Shown: piece by piece, positions 32,821 to 41,270 of the stretch | How positions within the stretch are numbered: the first letter of the stretch is position 1 | Layout of the letters: every line of letters begins with the position of its first letter | Assembly: GCF_004923315.1 (NCBI RefSeq) | Contig: NZ_CP039650.1 | Coordinates: forward strand, 1,823,501-1,887,500 | Length of the DNA: 64,000 nucleotides | Direction of reading: 5' to 3' | Source: Azospirillum sp. TSA2s | GTDB lineage: Bacteria; Pseudomonadota; Alphaproteobacteria; Azospirillales; Azospirillaceae | Notes under the pieces: model-generated | The model's input: only the letters and a program-made list of their open reading frames with translations | What the model was told of the DNA's origin: nothing | Databases searched by the model: none | Made by a program: the position numbers and the translations under genes

Positions 32821-33540
32821 TTGAGCGCCTTTCCTCCCTTCCCCGACGGCGCCCTGTTCGATGCCGGCTGGCTGTCTGCCCTGTCGGACGAGGTGCCGAG
32901 GGATGAGGCGCTCGACCGCGCCCGCCCGGTGGTGGCCGACGCCATCGCCCGCACCGATGCGGCCGGCGCGGCGGCGCTGGCCCGCATCGACGCTCTGGTG
33001 AGGGAAGCGGCCCTCGACACCATCCCGGCCCTGCTGGCGGCGGAAACGGTGGAGTTGCCCGACGCCGCCGCGGCGAGCGAGCGCTCGATCCACGACCTGA
33101 TGAGCCGCGTCGCCTACAAGCGGCGCGAGTTGATGCCGCTGTTTCCCGACCTGATCGAGCGTGTCGCCGCCGTCCATGCCGCGGCGGTGCAGGCCTGCGG
33201 CGCGGCGCGCTGGCGGCTGATGGCGGCGCGTGCGCGGCTGCAGCCGGGCCGGCCGTCCAGCCCGATCCAGGGTGCCGGCACCCGCTATGTGAAGAGCGAC
33301 CGCTTCGACGCCCGCGCCGCCGAAAGTCTTCCCGCCATCGACCGCACCCGCGCCGACCGCATCCTGAAACGGCTGGGCGAGGCGCCGGTGCCGGAGGAAC
33401 TGGAGCTTCGTCCGCTGGATGACGGCGGCGACCTCTGGACCATCAAGGCCGGCGGGATCAGCCGCTTCATCCTGCGGGTCGAGCGCGACCGGCGGGGACC
33501 GTTCTATATGGTTGAGGATGTCGGGCCGCAGGCGGCCTGA
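32821..33540 (+). CDS. Hypothetical protein
   Basis: The frame is open from 32689, but the first part overlaps the DHH gene. The best start is the TTG at 32821 (MSAFPPFPDGALFDAGWL), giving 239 residues. The protein is alanine- and arginine-rich and helical. Its C-terminal 90 residues are more conserved-looking (YVKSDRFDARAA..., GGDLWTIKAGGISRFILRVERD). There is no signal peptide or membrane segment. I do not recognise the family. Position suggests an operon with the DHH gene. Confidence 0.6.
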   Translation: MSAFPPFPDGALFDAGWLSALSDEVPRDEALDRARPVVADAIARTDAAGAAALARIDALVREAALDTIPALLAAETVELPDAAAASERSIHDLMSRVAYKRRELMPLFPDLIERVAAVHAAAVQACGAARWRLMAARARLQPGRPSSPIQGAGTRYVKSDRFDARAAESLPAIDRTRADRILKRLGEAPVPEELELRPLDDGGDLWTIKAGGISRFILRVERDRRGPFYMVEDVGPQAA

Positions 33541-33544
33541 TTCC

Positions 33545-34507
33545 TCACGACGCCTGCCGCGATCGTGTCTGTTCCCGATAGAAGATGTAGACGCCGCTGC
33601 CGACGATGATGATCGTGCCGGCGATCGTCGACAGGCGCAAATCCTCGCCGAACACCATCAGGGAATAGACCGCCGCCCACACCAGCGTCGTGTAGCCGAA
33701 GGGCGCCACGGTGGCGGCGGGCGCGGCGCTGTAGGCGCGGATCAGACAGAAATGGCTGATGCCGCCCAGCGTCCCCAACAGCACCATCAGAGCTGCCGCC
33801 GTCAGGTCCGGTGTCACCCAATTGAAGGGCAGGGCCAGGGTGCAGACCACGGTGCCGGCCATGCCGGTGTAGAAGATGGTGGTGGTCGGCGAATCTGCGC
33901 CTCTCAGCTTGCGCGTCGCGATCTGGTACAGCGCGTTGCTGAATGCCGCAGCCAGCGGCAGGCACAACGCCCATTGGAAGGTGCCGCCCACCGGCCCGAC
34001 GATGATCAGCGCCCCCGCCATGCCCGCCAGCACGCCGACCCAGCGCCGCCAGCCGACCTTCTCGCCCAGCAGGGGGACCGACAGCGCCGTGATCAGGACC
34101 GGCGCGGCGGCGGCGATCGCCTGCACCTCGGCAAAGGGGATGCTGCGCAAAGACAGGACGGCGAGCAAGGTGGTCGCCAGCAGCAGGCAGGAGCGGACGA
34201 GTTGCAGGGGCAGGCGGCGCGACACCATCAGAAGCGGGCTGCGCCACGCAACGACGATCCCGACCAGCAACATATGGACCGCAAACCGCGCCCAGGCGAC
34301 CTCCATCACCGGATAGCTTTTGGCCAGGATACGGGTGGTGGCGTCCTGGGTGACGAACAGCAGCGTGGTCAGGATCATCCAGAAGATGCCGGCCCGGCCA
34401 GCCCGCCGCTCTGCCAATGAATGCTCCGGCAAGGATCGCTCCGCCTGCACCGCATCGCCGGGGCTGGCCCGCGTGCCCGCAGCCGTCGTCGTTTCCTCCA
34501 TCGCCAT
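33545..34507 (-). CDS. EamA (DMT superfamily) transporter
   Basis: A 320-residue inner-membrane protein with about ten hydrophobic helices arranged as two EamA repeats (FWMILTTLLFVTQDATTRIL... and LCLPLAAAFSNALYQIA...). The motif PVLITALSVPLLGEKVGWRRW is typical at the end of repeat 1, and the equivalent in repeat 2 is VWAAVYSLMVFGEDLRLST. Members export amino acids, nucleobases or other metabolites; the substrate is not predictable here. A hydrophilic N-terminal tail of about 40 residues precedes the first helix. The gene is convergent with the hypothetical gene before it, with only 4 bases between stops. Confidence 0.88.
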   Translation of the reverse strand: MAMEETTTAAGTRASPGDAVQAERSLPEHSLAERRAGRAGIFWMILTTLLFVTQDATTRILAKSYPVMEVAWARFAVHMLLVGIVVAWRSPLLMVSRRLPLQLVRSCLLLATTLLAVLSLRSIPFAEVQAIAAAAPVLITALSVPLLGEKVGWRRWVGVLAGMAGALIIVGPVGGTFQWALCLPLAAAFSNALYQIATRKLRGADSPTTTIFYTGMAGTVVCTLALPFNWVTPDLTAAALMVLLGTLGGISHFCLIRAYSAAPAATVAPFGYTTLVWAAVYSLMVFGEDLRLSTIAGTIIIVGSGVYIFYREQTRSRQAS

Positions 34508-34613
34508 GGCCCCGCCTTCCCCAAGGTTGCCATATTAGTATATGGGCGGAGCGGATGCGGTGACCTGCCAAGGGCGTGACATTGCCGTGCCTGCCGCGCA
34601 GGGCTGCGGAGCG

Positions 34614-35597
34614 TCAGATCCCCGCCACGCCCCACAGCAGCAGCGCCACCAGCCCGACCAGCAGCAATGCTGCGACAGCGGAGAGGGCGAGCGCTCGCCC
34701 GATGTCGCCGGGGGTGGCGCGGGCTCGGCCGTCGCCGATCCAGTTCTCGGTGATGACCACCCCGCCGTCGCGGTGTGGGCCGCCCAGCGCCAGCCCCAGA
34801 GCGCCCGCCATCGCGGCGATGGGCCAGCCCATGTTCAGCGACGGGTGCTTGCGCGCGTCACGGCCCAGCGCACGGAAAGCGGCGCCGGCCTTGGCGGTGC
34901 CGATGAAGGGCGCGGCCAGCGCCAGCAGCAGACCGGCCAGCCGGGCGGGCAGGGCGTTCAGCGCATCGTCCAGCGTCGCCGCCGTCAGCCCGAAGCGGCC
35001 ATGGCGGACGCCGGGGCTGCCCAGCGCGGCGTCGGCGCCGTCCAGCGCGGTCCAGACGAAGAGGCCGGGCACGCCGAGCAGGGCATAGCCGAAGACCGGC
35101 GCCACCAGCTTGCGGTCGAAGGCGCGGGCGGCGGCCTCCACCGCCGCGCGGGCGATGCCGTGCTCGTCCAGGCCGTAGACATGGCGGCGGGTCAGCGACT
35201 GGATCGCCTCCTGGGCGGGCACCCGCCCACCGCTTTCCAGCGCACGGCGCACCGCGCGGATGCGCGTCCAGGCGGCCCGGCCGCGCAGGCCGCAGAGCAG
35301 GGCCAGCAGTTCGACCATCCAGCCGCGGCCGATGGAGCCGATCCACTCGACCAGCAGCCCGGCCGCCACCGCGATCAGCACCAGCGCCAGCACCACCAGC
35401 GCCCCGCGGATCACCTGGGCCGACTTGCCCCGCTCCGCCCGGTTCAGCCGGGCGTCGGCGGCGTTGCAGAATCGCCGCGCCAGCCCTGCCGGATCGGGCA
35501 GGATGCGGTCCAGCCAGTCGCCGAACAGCGCGTCGATCCCCAGCGCCAGCAGCAGGAGCAGCAGCGGGCCGGGACCGCCGAAGGCCGAACCGAACAT
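34614..35597 (-). CDS. cobD: Adenosylcobinamide-phosphate synthase CobD/CbiB family
   Basis: A 327-residue inner-membrane enzyme of cobalamin synthesis that couples aminopropanol (or its phosphate) to adenosylcobyric acid. Family features are ALGIDALFGDW near the N-terminus, the pattern around LDGADAALGSPGVRHGRFGLTAATLDDALNALPARL, and SLNMGWPIAAMAGALGLALGG (N-x-GWP-AMAG-L). Five or six membrane segments are visible. No other cob genes are in the window, so it stands apart from the main cobalamin cluster. The N-terminal HP motif common in CbiB (GDPxxxxHPV) is altered here (FGDWLDRILPDP), so the sub-family could differ. Confidence 0.8.
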   Translation of the reverse strand: MFGSAFGGPGPLLLLLLALGIDALFGDWLDRILPDPAGLARRFCNAADARLNRAERGKSAQVIRGALVVLALVLIAVAAGLLVEWIGSIGRGWMVELLALLCGLRGRAAWTRIRAVRRALESGGRVPAQEAIQSLTRRHVYGLDEHGIARAAVEAAARAFDRKLVAPVFGYALLGVPGLFVWTALDGADAALGSPGVRHGRFGLTAATLDDALNALPARLAGLLLALAAPFIGTAKAGAAFRALGRDARKHPSLNMGWPIAAMAGALGLALGGPHRDGGVVITENWIGDGRARATPGDIGRALALSAVAALLLVGLVALLLWGVAGI

Positions 35598-35639
35598 GAG
35601 GTCTCCGCGAAGTAGGGTCCGACCGCCAGCGGACGGGAA

Positions 35640-36203
35640 TCAGCGCGCGCCGGCTTGGCGCAGCAGGGTGCCGACGCGGGCGTTGCGGCTGTCCTGCGCC
35701 CAGTTCAGCGCGGTCCGGCCGGTGAAGTCGGAACGGTCGACCTGCGCCCCGGCTTTCAGCAGCCGGTCCACCACGTCGGCGCGGCCGCTGCGGGCGGCGA
35801 CCATCAGCGGGGTCATGCCCTCGCGGTTCTCCATGTCGACCTTGGCGCCCTTCTTCAGCAGCAGGTCGATCAGTTCCGGATTGCCGTTCTCCGCCGCGGC
35901 CAGCAGCGGGGTGTTGCCGGCCTTGTCGGCGCGGTTGACGTTGGCGCCGCCCTCCAGCAGCAGCTTGGCGATGGCCGGGCTGGAGCGGTCGACGGCGGCC
36001 AGCAGGGCGGTCTTGCCGTGGATGTCGGCCTGATTGGGGTTCTCGCCCCGCAACAGGGCGCCCTTCGTCTTGGCGACGTCGCCGTCATTGACCGCCTGCA
36101 TCAGCCCGGTGTCCTGGAACAGGCTGATCTGGGCGAGGGCCGGGGCGGCGGAACCGGCGGATAGGCCGGCGGCGAACAGGGTGGCGAGCAGGAGCCGCTT
36201 CAT
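35640..36203 (-). CDS. Exported ankyrin-repeat protein
   Basis: A 187-residue protein from MKRLLLATLFAAG with a clear signal peptide (cleavage near ALAQ). The mature part consists of about four ankyrin repeats (NQADIHGKTALLAAV, NRADKAGNTPLLAAA, DMENREGMTPLMVAA, DRSDFTGRTALNWAQ). It is probably periplasmic and mediates protein contacts. The longer frame from 36248 adds 15 residues before the signal peptide and is less likely. The partner is unknown. Confidence 0.88.
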   Translation of the reverse strand: MKRLLLATLFAAGLSAGSAAPALAQISLFQDTGLMQAVNDGDVAKTKGALLRGENPNQADIHGKTALLAAVDRSSPAIAKLLLEGGANVNRADKAGNTPLLAAAENGNPELIDLLLKKGAKVDMENREGMTPLMVAARSGRADVVDRLLKAGAQVDRSDFTGRTALNWAQDSRNARVGTLLRQAGAR

Positions 36204-36313
36204 GGCGGGTATCCTTCCTTGACAGCAGGGGTGCCGGATACTAGCCAAAAGACGGGTCCTTTTGCCAGATCGGCATTCATCTCCAAGCCTGCTGCATCGA
36301 CAGGTTGAAGCTC

Positions 36314-36460
36314 ATGCTCCGCAATCCGCTGGCCCGCCACATCGCGCTCTTCCTGCTGGTGAAGGCCGTGCTGATCGGGTTGGGCCTGTGGTGGTTCCTG
36401 GGCGCCATGCCGGAACCGCGCGGCATGGTGTCTCCGCCGGTCACATCGTCGCGACCCTGA
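36314..36460 (+). CDS. CydP-like small membrane protein (48 aa)
   Basis: A 48-residue single-pass protein, MLRNPLARHIALFLLVKAVLIGLGLWWF..., with a charged start, one membrane helix and a Pro/Ser-rich tail. The pattern NPLARHIAL-LLVKA-L-I-LWWF matches the small subunit CydP described for cytochrome bd/oxidase clusters. No oxidase genes are visible nearby, so the call rests on sequence similarity remembered by eye. Confidence 0.6.
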   Translation: MLRNPLARHIALFLLVKAVLIGLGLWWFLGAMPEPRGMVSPPVTSSRP

Positions 36461-36532
36461 GCGGAACCTTATCCCCGCTTTGCGGTTGGATCCGGATTGT
36501 TCGGACTTCCTGCGAAGCGAAGGGGTGGAGGC

Positions 36533-37165
36533 ATGATCGAGAGCCGCGACCAGAACCCGACCACGATCGATTCCAGCGCCTGGACTGGAGACACCGGAAG
36601 CACCGGCACCGATGCCGCGGTGCGCGAGGCCGTGGCGGTCTTCGACAGCCGCGACGCCCTGCAGAGCGCCATCGACGACCTGACGCTGGCCGGATTCCAG
36701 CGCCACGAGCTGAGCGTGCTGGCCAATGACGAGACGATCCGCGAGCGTCTGGGCGGCGTGCCCGACGATGTCGGCAGCCTCGCCCACGATCCCAACGCGC
36801 CGCGCCAAGCCTACATTTCGCCGGAGGATGTCGGCAGCGGCAAGGGCGCCGCGGTCGGCTTCCCCGCCTATGTCGGGGCGATCATCGCCACCGGCGCGGT
36901 GCTGGCCACCGGCGGCACGGCGCTCGCCGCCGCCGCGGCTGCTGCCGCCGCCGGGGTGGGCAGCGGAGCGGCGGGGTCCTTCCTGTCGCAATGGATCACC
37001 GACAAGCGCAACGAGCCCATGCTGCAGCAGCTCGACAAGGGCGGCATCCTGCTGTGGGTCAATGTCGGCGACGCCGCGCGCGAACGCATCGCGCTGGAGG
37101 TCCTGAACCGCCACGCCGCCCATCCGGCCGAGGTCCACGAGGTTCGCCAGACCGGCTCCGAGTGA
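36533..37165 (+). CDS. General-stress-type membrane protein (YflT/17M-like N-terminus)
   Basis: A 210-residue protein from an ATG after AGGGGTGGAGGC. Residues about 30-75 (EAVAVFDSRDALQSAIDDLTLAGFQRHELSVLA) match the start of the general-stress 17M-like domain. It is followed by a Gly/Ala-rich double hydrophobic segment (about 105-165) that probably inserts into the membrane, and a C-terminal domain (GGILLWVNVGDAARERIALEVLNRHAA). Such proteins occur widely in soil alphaproteobacteria, often near stress regulons. The molecular role is unknown. Confidence 0.7.
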   Translation: MIESRDQNPTTIDSSAWTGDTGSTGTDAAVREAVAVFDSRDALQSAIDDLTLAGFQRHELSVLANDETIRERLGGVPDDVGSLAHDPNAPRQAYISPEDVGSGKGAAVGFPAYVGAIIATGAVLATGGTALAAAAAAAAAGVGSGAAGSFLSQWITDKRNEPMLQQLDKGGILLWVNVGDAARERIALEVLNRHAAHPAEVHEVRQTGSE

Positions 37166-37180
37166 TCGCTCTGCGGATCG

Positions 37181-38575
37181 TCACCCCCGCCGGCCACGGC
37201 GGACCAGGGCGTCGGGGGTGAAATCCTGCGGCGTCAGCGGCGCGCCGAACACCGGCGGGGGCAGCCCGTTATCAAGGCCGCGGGCAGTGTAGCGGTCGGC
37301 GGTCAGGTCGAAAGCGAACTCCACCGCCGGCACAAGGGCGGGGACCTGCCAATGCTGCACCGGGTGCGCCTCGGCGTAGCGCAGCAGGTCGCCCTTGCCG
37401 TCGTAATGCTCCGAGGCCAGGATCTGCCAGCTGTCCTCGTCCAGGTAATAGGTGCGGTCGAGCAGGGTGTGCTGGAAATTCGACTTCAGCCGGGCATCGA
37501 CCACCCAGACCCGGTGCATCTCATAGCGCAGGAACTGCGGGTTGGGATGCCCCGGCCACAGGATGTCCCGCATCGTCAGGCAGGGGTTGGACAGCCGGTA
37601 GGCGTTGTAGGGCATATACATCTCGCGCCGCGTCACCAGCGTATAGTCGAAGCGGTCGAGCGCGCCGCTGAACATGTCCAGCATGTCGGCGGTGCAGATG
37701 CCGCCCGTCACCGGGTCCGGCGTGTCATAGGCGAAGTCGGGCGCCCTCACCACGCGGCCACGCTCCCCCTCCCGCGCCCAAGCGTGGGTGCGCGCGGCGA
37801 TGGGGTCGAGGGTCCCCTGCAGGATCAGGCTGCTGCCGGCCTGCTCCTTCGGTTCCAGGATGGTGCGGCGATAGAGCAGCGGTGGTGCCGCCATGTCGCC
37901 GTCGGCATAGGGGGAGGCGAACTCCTCCCGCAGCTTCGTCATCGAACGGCTGCCGTCGCCGGACTGGACCACGGTCAGGCTGGTGCGCGACACGCTGCCG
38001 CCGCGCCAGCGCAGCTTGTGGTTCCACATCGCCTGCACGCCGTTGGCCGGGATGGGAAAGGGCACGCCAACCGACGCATCGCGCAAGGCCAGACCGTTTT
38101 CCCCCAAACCGGCGCGATCGGCGTTGGCGAGCGTGGCGTCATAGATCCGCTGCGGTGCGGCGGCGCTGCGGTGGCAGGGGAACAGCGCCAGTTCGAAGCT
38201 TTCCGGATATTTCGCCAGCAGCGCCTGCTGCCCGGCGGTGAGCCGGACCTTGTAGCGCTCGACATCGGCGGCGCCGACGGTGAACCAGCGGACATCCTCG
38301 ATGTAGGGATCGGGCGGCGGCCGGCCGGGCACATAGCCGCGCGGCGCCTCGGTCAGGCCGCCGGTCCAGCGCGGGATCGCCCGCGTGCGGTTGCCCGCCT
38401 GTACCGCCCCGAAGGGGGTCAGCTCCTCGCCCAGCCGCGGGACCCCGACATCGGGCGGAGCGTCCTGGGCGAAGGCGCATGGTGCGGCGGCCGTGGCGGC
38501 AACCCCCAGCAGCAGGCCGAGAGCCTCCCGCCGGCAGGGCCGGAAATCGAGTCGGAAATCCGTCGGTTCACTCAT
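37181..38575 (-). CDS. DUF1329 family exported protein
   Basis: A 464-residue protein with a Tat-like or Sec signal (CRREALGLLLGVAATAAAPCAFAQ). It has the DUF1329 hallmarks LTPFGAVQAGNRTRAIPRWTGGL, a central block with NPCLTMRDILWPGHPNPQFLRYEMHRVWVVDA and LLDRTYYLDEDSWQIL. Family members are outer-membrane-associated and often occur with efflux or lipid-transport genes (LolA-like fold). No such neighbour is present here. Its stop lies close to the convergent stress-type gene. Confidence 0.85.
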   Translation of the reverse strand: MSEPTDFRLDFRPCRREALGLLLGVAATAAAPCAFAQDAPPDVGVPRLGEELTPFGAVQAGNRTRAIPRWTGGLTEAPRGYVPGRPPPDPYIEDVRWFTVGAADVERYKVRLTAGQQALLAKYPESFELALFPCHRSAAAPQRIYDATLANADRAGLGENGLALRDASVGVPFPIPANGVQAMWNHKLRWRGGSVSRTSLTVVQSGDGSRSMTKLREEFASPYADGDMAAPPLLYRRTILEPKEQAGSSLILQGTLDPIAARTHAWAREGERGRVVRAPDFAYDTPDPVTGGICTADMLDMFSGALDRFDYTLVTRREMYMPYNAYRLSNPCLTMRDILWPGHPNPQFLRYEMHRVWVVDARLKSNFQHTLLDRTYYLDEDSWQILASEHYDGKGDLLRYAEAHPVQHWQVPALVPAVEFAFDLTADRYTARGLDNGLPPPVFGAPLTPQDFTPDALVRRGRRG

Positions 38576-38585
38576 GCCGGATCGC

Positions 38586-41270
38586 TCATGTCCTTAGCCG
38601 CTCCGTTCCGGCGAGGTCCTGTTCGATGGCGCCGCAGGTCGCGGCGAAGCTGTCGCGCAGCCGGTCGGCCGCTTCCGCCAGCCGGTCGAGCGGAGCTCCT
38701 TCGGTGGCGGCCTGTTCCAGAAGGCGGGCCGCCTCCGCCAGCGGCTTGGCGCCGGCGTTGCGGGAGGAACCCTTCAGATTGTGGGCGCAGGCCCGCACCC
38801 AGTCACGGTCGCCGTTGCCGAGCGCTGTCATAAGGTCGGCAAGCACGCCGCGGCCGATGGTGACGAAATCGTTCAGCAGTTCCGCCAGCATCGCCGCATC
38901 GCCGCCGCACAGCGCGCGCAGAGTGCCGAGGTCGACCAAAGCGTCGCTGCCGGCGGCAGTCGGCGTCGTTGGTGCCGGCAAGGGCGTCACCACGGCGGCA
39001 TCGGCCGGGGCCGGCGGCATCCAGCGGGCGAGCGTCACCGCCAGTTGCGACAGTTCCAGCGGCTTGCTCAGCACATCGTCCATGCCGGCTGCGCGGTAGC
39101 TCTCGATGTCGGCCGGTGCGGCGTTGGCGGTGATGGCGACGATGGGCAGGCGGCGGCCCGCGCCGGCCGACGCCTCGCTGCTGCGGACCTGACGGGTCAG
39201 TTCGAACCCATCGATCTCCGGCATCTGCACGTCGGTCAGCAGCATGGCGTAGCGGCGCCGGCCCTGCCGCATGGTGTCGAGCGCCGCCAGCGCCTCCGCC
39301 CCGCCCGGCGCCATCTCCGCGGCATAGCCCAACGCCTGCAGCTGCATCTGCAGGACCTTGCGGTTCACCGGGTTGTCTTCCGCGACCAGGATCAGCCGCC
39401 CCTGGGCCATCGCCTCCTCGACGCTGGGCGCTCCCTGGCCGTTGGCAGGGCCGGCCGTGCTGCGCCCGGCCCTGGTCGAGGACTGTGCCGTCGAGGAACG
39501 GTGGGGGTGGGTCTGGGCCGCCGGCTGGGAAGGGCACAGACGACCCGCGGCGATGGCCACAGCGCGCAGCAGCACCAGCCGGCGCAGCGGCCGGCTCAGC
39601 ACCATCGTGCCCGGCTCCGCGCCCCGCGTGCCGGGGAGGGAATCGGGACCGGGCTTCCCACCGGTTTCGTGGCAGAGCAGGACCACCGGCGGCCGGGCCT
39701 CGCCGCTGCGGCGGCCCAACTCCTCCGGTGCGCAGGCGGCGGCGGGGATGTGCAGCGCCTCGTCGATGGCGACGACCCCGACGGCGCAGCCGGCCTCGCG
39801 CGCGATACGGGCCTGGGCCGCCAGTTCGGGCGGCGAGGCGGCGGGCAGCACGCGGGCGCCGGCCTGCTCCAGATAGCGGGCGAGGAAGCCGCGCTCCATG
39901 TCGTCGGGCACGCCCAGCAGGACCGTCAGCCCGTCCAGCCCGATGGCGTCCTGGCCGTCCTCCGCCGACGCCGGACCGGCGGCGCGGTCCATCGGCAGGC
40001 GCAGCCAGAAGGTGGAGCCTTCGCCGGGCTTGCTCTCCACCCCGATCTCGCCGCCCATCAGCGCCGCCAGCCGCCGGCTGATCGACAGCCCCAGCCCGGT
40101 GCCGCCGAAACGCCGGGTGGTGGAGCTTTCGGCCTGGGTGAAGGGCTGGAACAGGCGCTGGCACGAGGCTTCGGCGATGCCGATGCCGGTATCGGACACG
40201 GCGATGCGCAGCAGCGGCTCGGCCTCGGCTGGCTCCAACTCGGCGCGCAGCACGACCCGGCCGGCTTCGGTGAACTTGATGGCGTTGCCGGCCAGGTTGA
40301 ACAGGATCTGGCGCAGCCGCACCGGATCCCCCAGCACCGCCTGCGGAATCGCCGGGTCCACATAGGTCAGCAGCGTCAGCCCCTTGGCCCCTGCAGCGGG
40401 CGCCAGCGTTTCCGCCACCCCTTCGACCAGGGCCGGCACCGACATCGCCACCCGCTCCAGATCCATCTTCCCGGCTTCGATCTTCGAGAAGTCCAGGATG
40501 TCGTCGATGATCCGCAGCAGGGCGTTGGCCGATTCGCGCATGGTGCCGACGGTGTCGCGCTGCTGCTCGTCCAGGTCGGTCCGTTCCAGCAGGCCCAGCA
40601 TCCCCAGCACCCCGTTCATCGGCGTGCGGATCTCGTGGCTCATGGTGGCGAGAAAGGCGGATTTGGCCCTGGTCGCCTCTTCCGCCTGCTCGCGGCTCTC
40701 GCGCAGCTCGCGCGTGCGCTCCGCCACCCGGGTTTCGATCGACTGGATCTGGTCGAAGGCGCGCAAGGCCGCGATCACCGCGGTGAACAGGCTTTCGGCC
40801 GACAGATCGGCCTTCGGCTTGTAGTCGTTGATGTCGTAATCGACGATCACGTCGCGCTGCGGCGCCTGTCCCGGCTGGCCGGTGCGCAGGATGATGCGGA
40901 TGTCGCGGTTGCCCAGTTCGTCGCGGATCCAGCGCACCAGCTTCAGGCCGGAATCGTCCTCCTCCATCACCACGTCCAGCAGGATCACGGCGATGTCGCG
41001 CCGGTGTTCCAGCACGTTGCGGGCATCCGCCGCGGTGAAGCTGCTGATCAGGTCCAGCCGCCGCCGCTGGAAGGTGACGTCGGCCAGCAGCAATCCGGTC
41101 ATGGAATGCACGTCGGACTCGTCGTCGACCACCAGGATCGGCCAGGGCGGTGCCGCCGGGTCGACGATGGCCGCACGGGCCGCCGCCACCGCGCCATGCC
41201 CGGCCGCGGCACTGTCCGCCTCTTCGTCGGCGAACAGAATCTCGTCGTCGTCGTAGGCGCCGCTGCTCAT
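38586..41270 (-). CDS. Soluble hybrid histidine kinase: REC - HisKA - ATPase - REC - HPt
   Basis: An 894-residue phosphorelay kinase without membrane segments. An N-terminal receiver domain (ILVVDDESDVHS, ILLDVVMEED) takes the place of a sensor domain. Next come a dimerisation domain with His in TMSHEIRTP (about residue 212), an ATPase with N-box NLAGNAIKF and G-box TGIGIAEASCQR, and a degenerate receiver-like segment (about 450-570). A second functional receiver has AEDNPVNRK and LLTDVQMPEIDG (Asp about 678). The C-terminal HPt has His in ACAHNLKGSS (about 829). The start overlaps the stop of the upstream kinase gene (ATGA), so the two are co-translated and may act in one relay: the membrane kinase could signal to its N-terminal receiver. 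The partner-switching operon transcribed in the opposite direction contains a receiver that may be the final target. Confidence 0.93.
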   Translation of the reverse strand: MSSGAYDDDEILFADEEADSAAAGHGAVAAARAAIVDPAAPPWPILVVDDESDVHSMTGLLLADVTFQRRRLDLISSFTAADARNVLEHRRDIAVILLDVVMEEDDSGLKLVRWIRDELGNRDIRIILRTGQPGQAPQRDVIVDYDINDYKPKADLSAESLFTAVIAALRAFDQIQSIETRVAERTRELRESREQAEEATRAKSAFLATMSHEIRTPMNGVLGMLGLLERTDLDEQQRDTVGTMRESANALLRIIDDILDFSKIEAGKMDLERVAMSVPALVEGVAETLAPAAGAKGLTLLTYVDPAIPQAVLGDPVRLRQILFNLAGNAIKFTEAGRVVLRAELEPAEAEPLLRIAVSDTGIGIAEASCQRLFQPFTQAESSTTRRFGGTGLGLSISRRLAALMGGEIGVESKPGEGSTFWLRLPMDRAAGPASAEDGQDAIGLDGLTVLLGVPDDMERGFLARYLEQAGARVLPAASPPELAAQARIAREAGCAVGVVAIDEALHIPAAACAPEELGRRSGEARPPVVLLCHETGGKPGPDSLPGTRGAEPGTMVLSRPLRRLVLLRAVAIAAGRLCPSQPAAQTHPHRSSTAQSSTRAGRSTAGPANGQGAPSVEEAMAQGRLILVAEDNPVNRKVLQMQLQALGYAAEMAPGGAEALAALDTMRQGRRRYAMLLTDVQMPEIDGFELTRQVRSSEASAGAGRRLPIVAITANAAPADIESYRAAGMDDVLSKPLELSQLAVTLARWMPPAPADAAVVTPLPAPTTPTAAGSDALVDLGTLRALCGGDAAMLAELLNDFVTIGRGVLADLMTALGNGDRDWVRACAHNLKGSSRNAGAKPLAEAARLLEQAATEGAPLDRLAEAADRLRDSFAATCGAIEQDLAGTERLRT

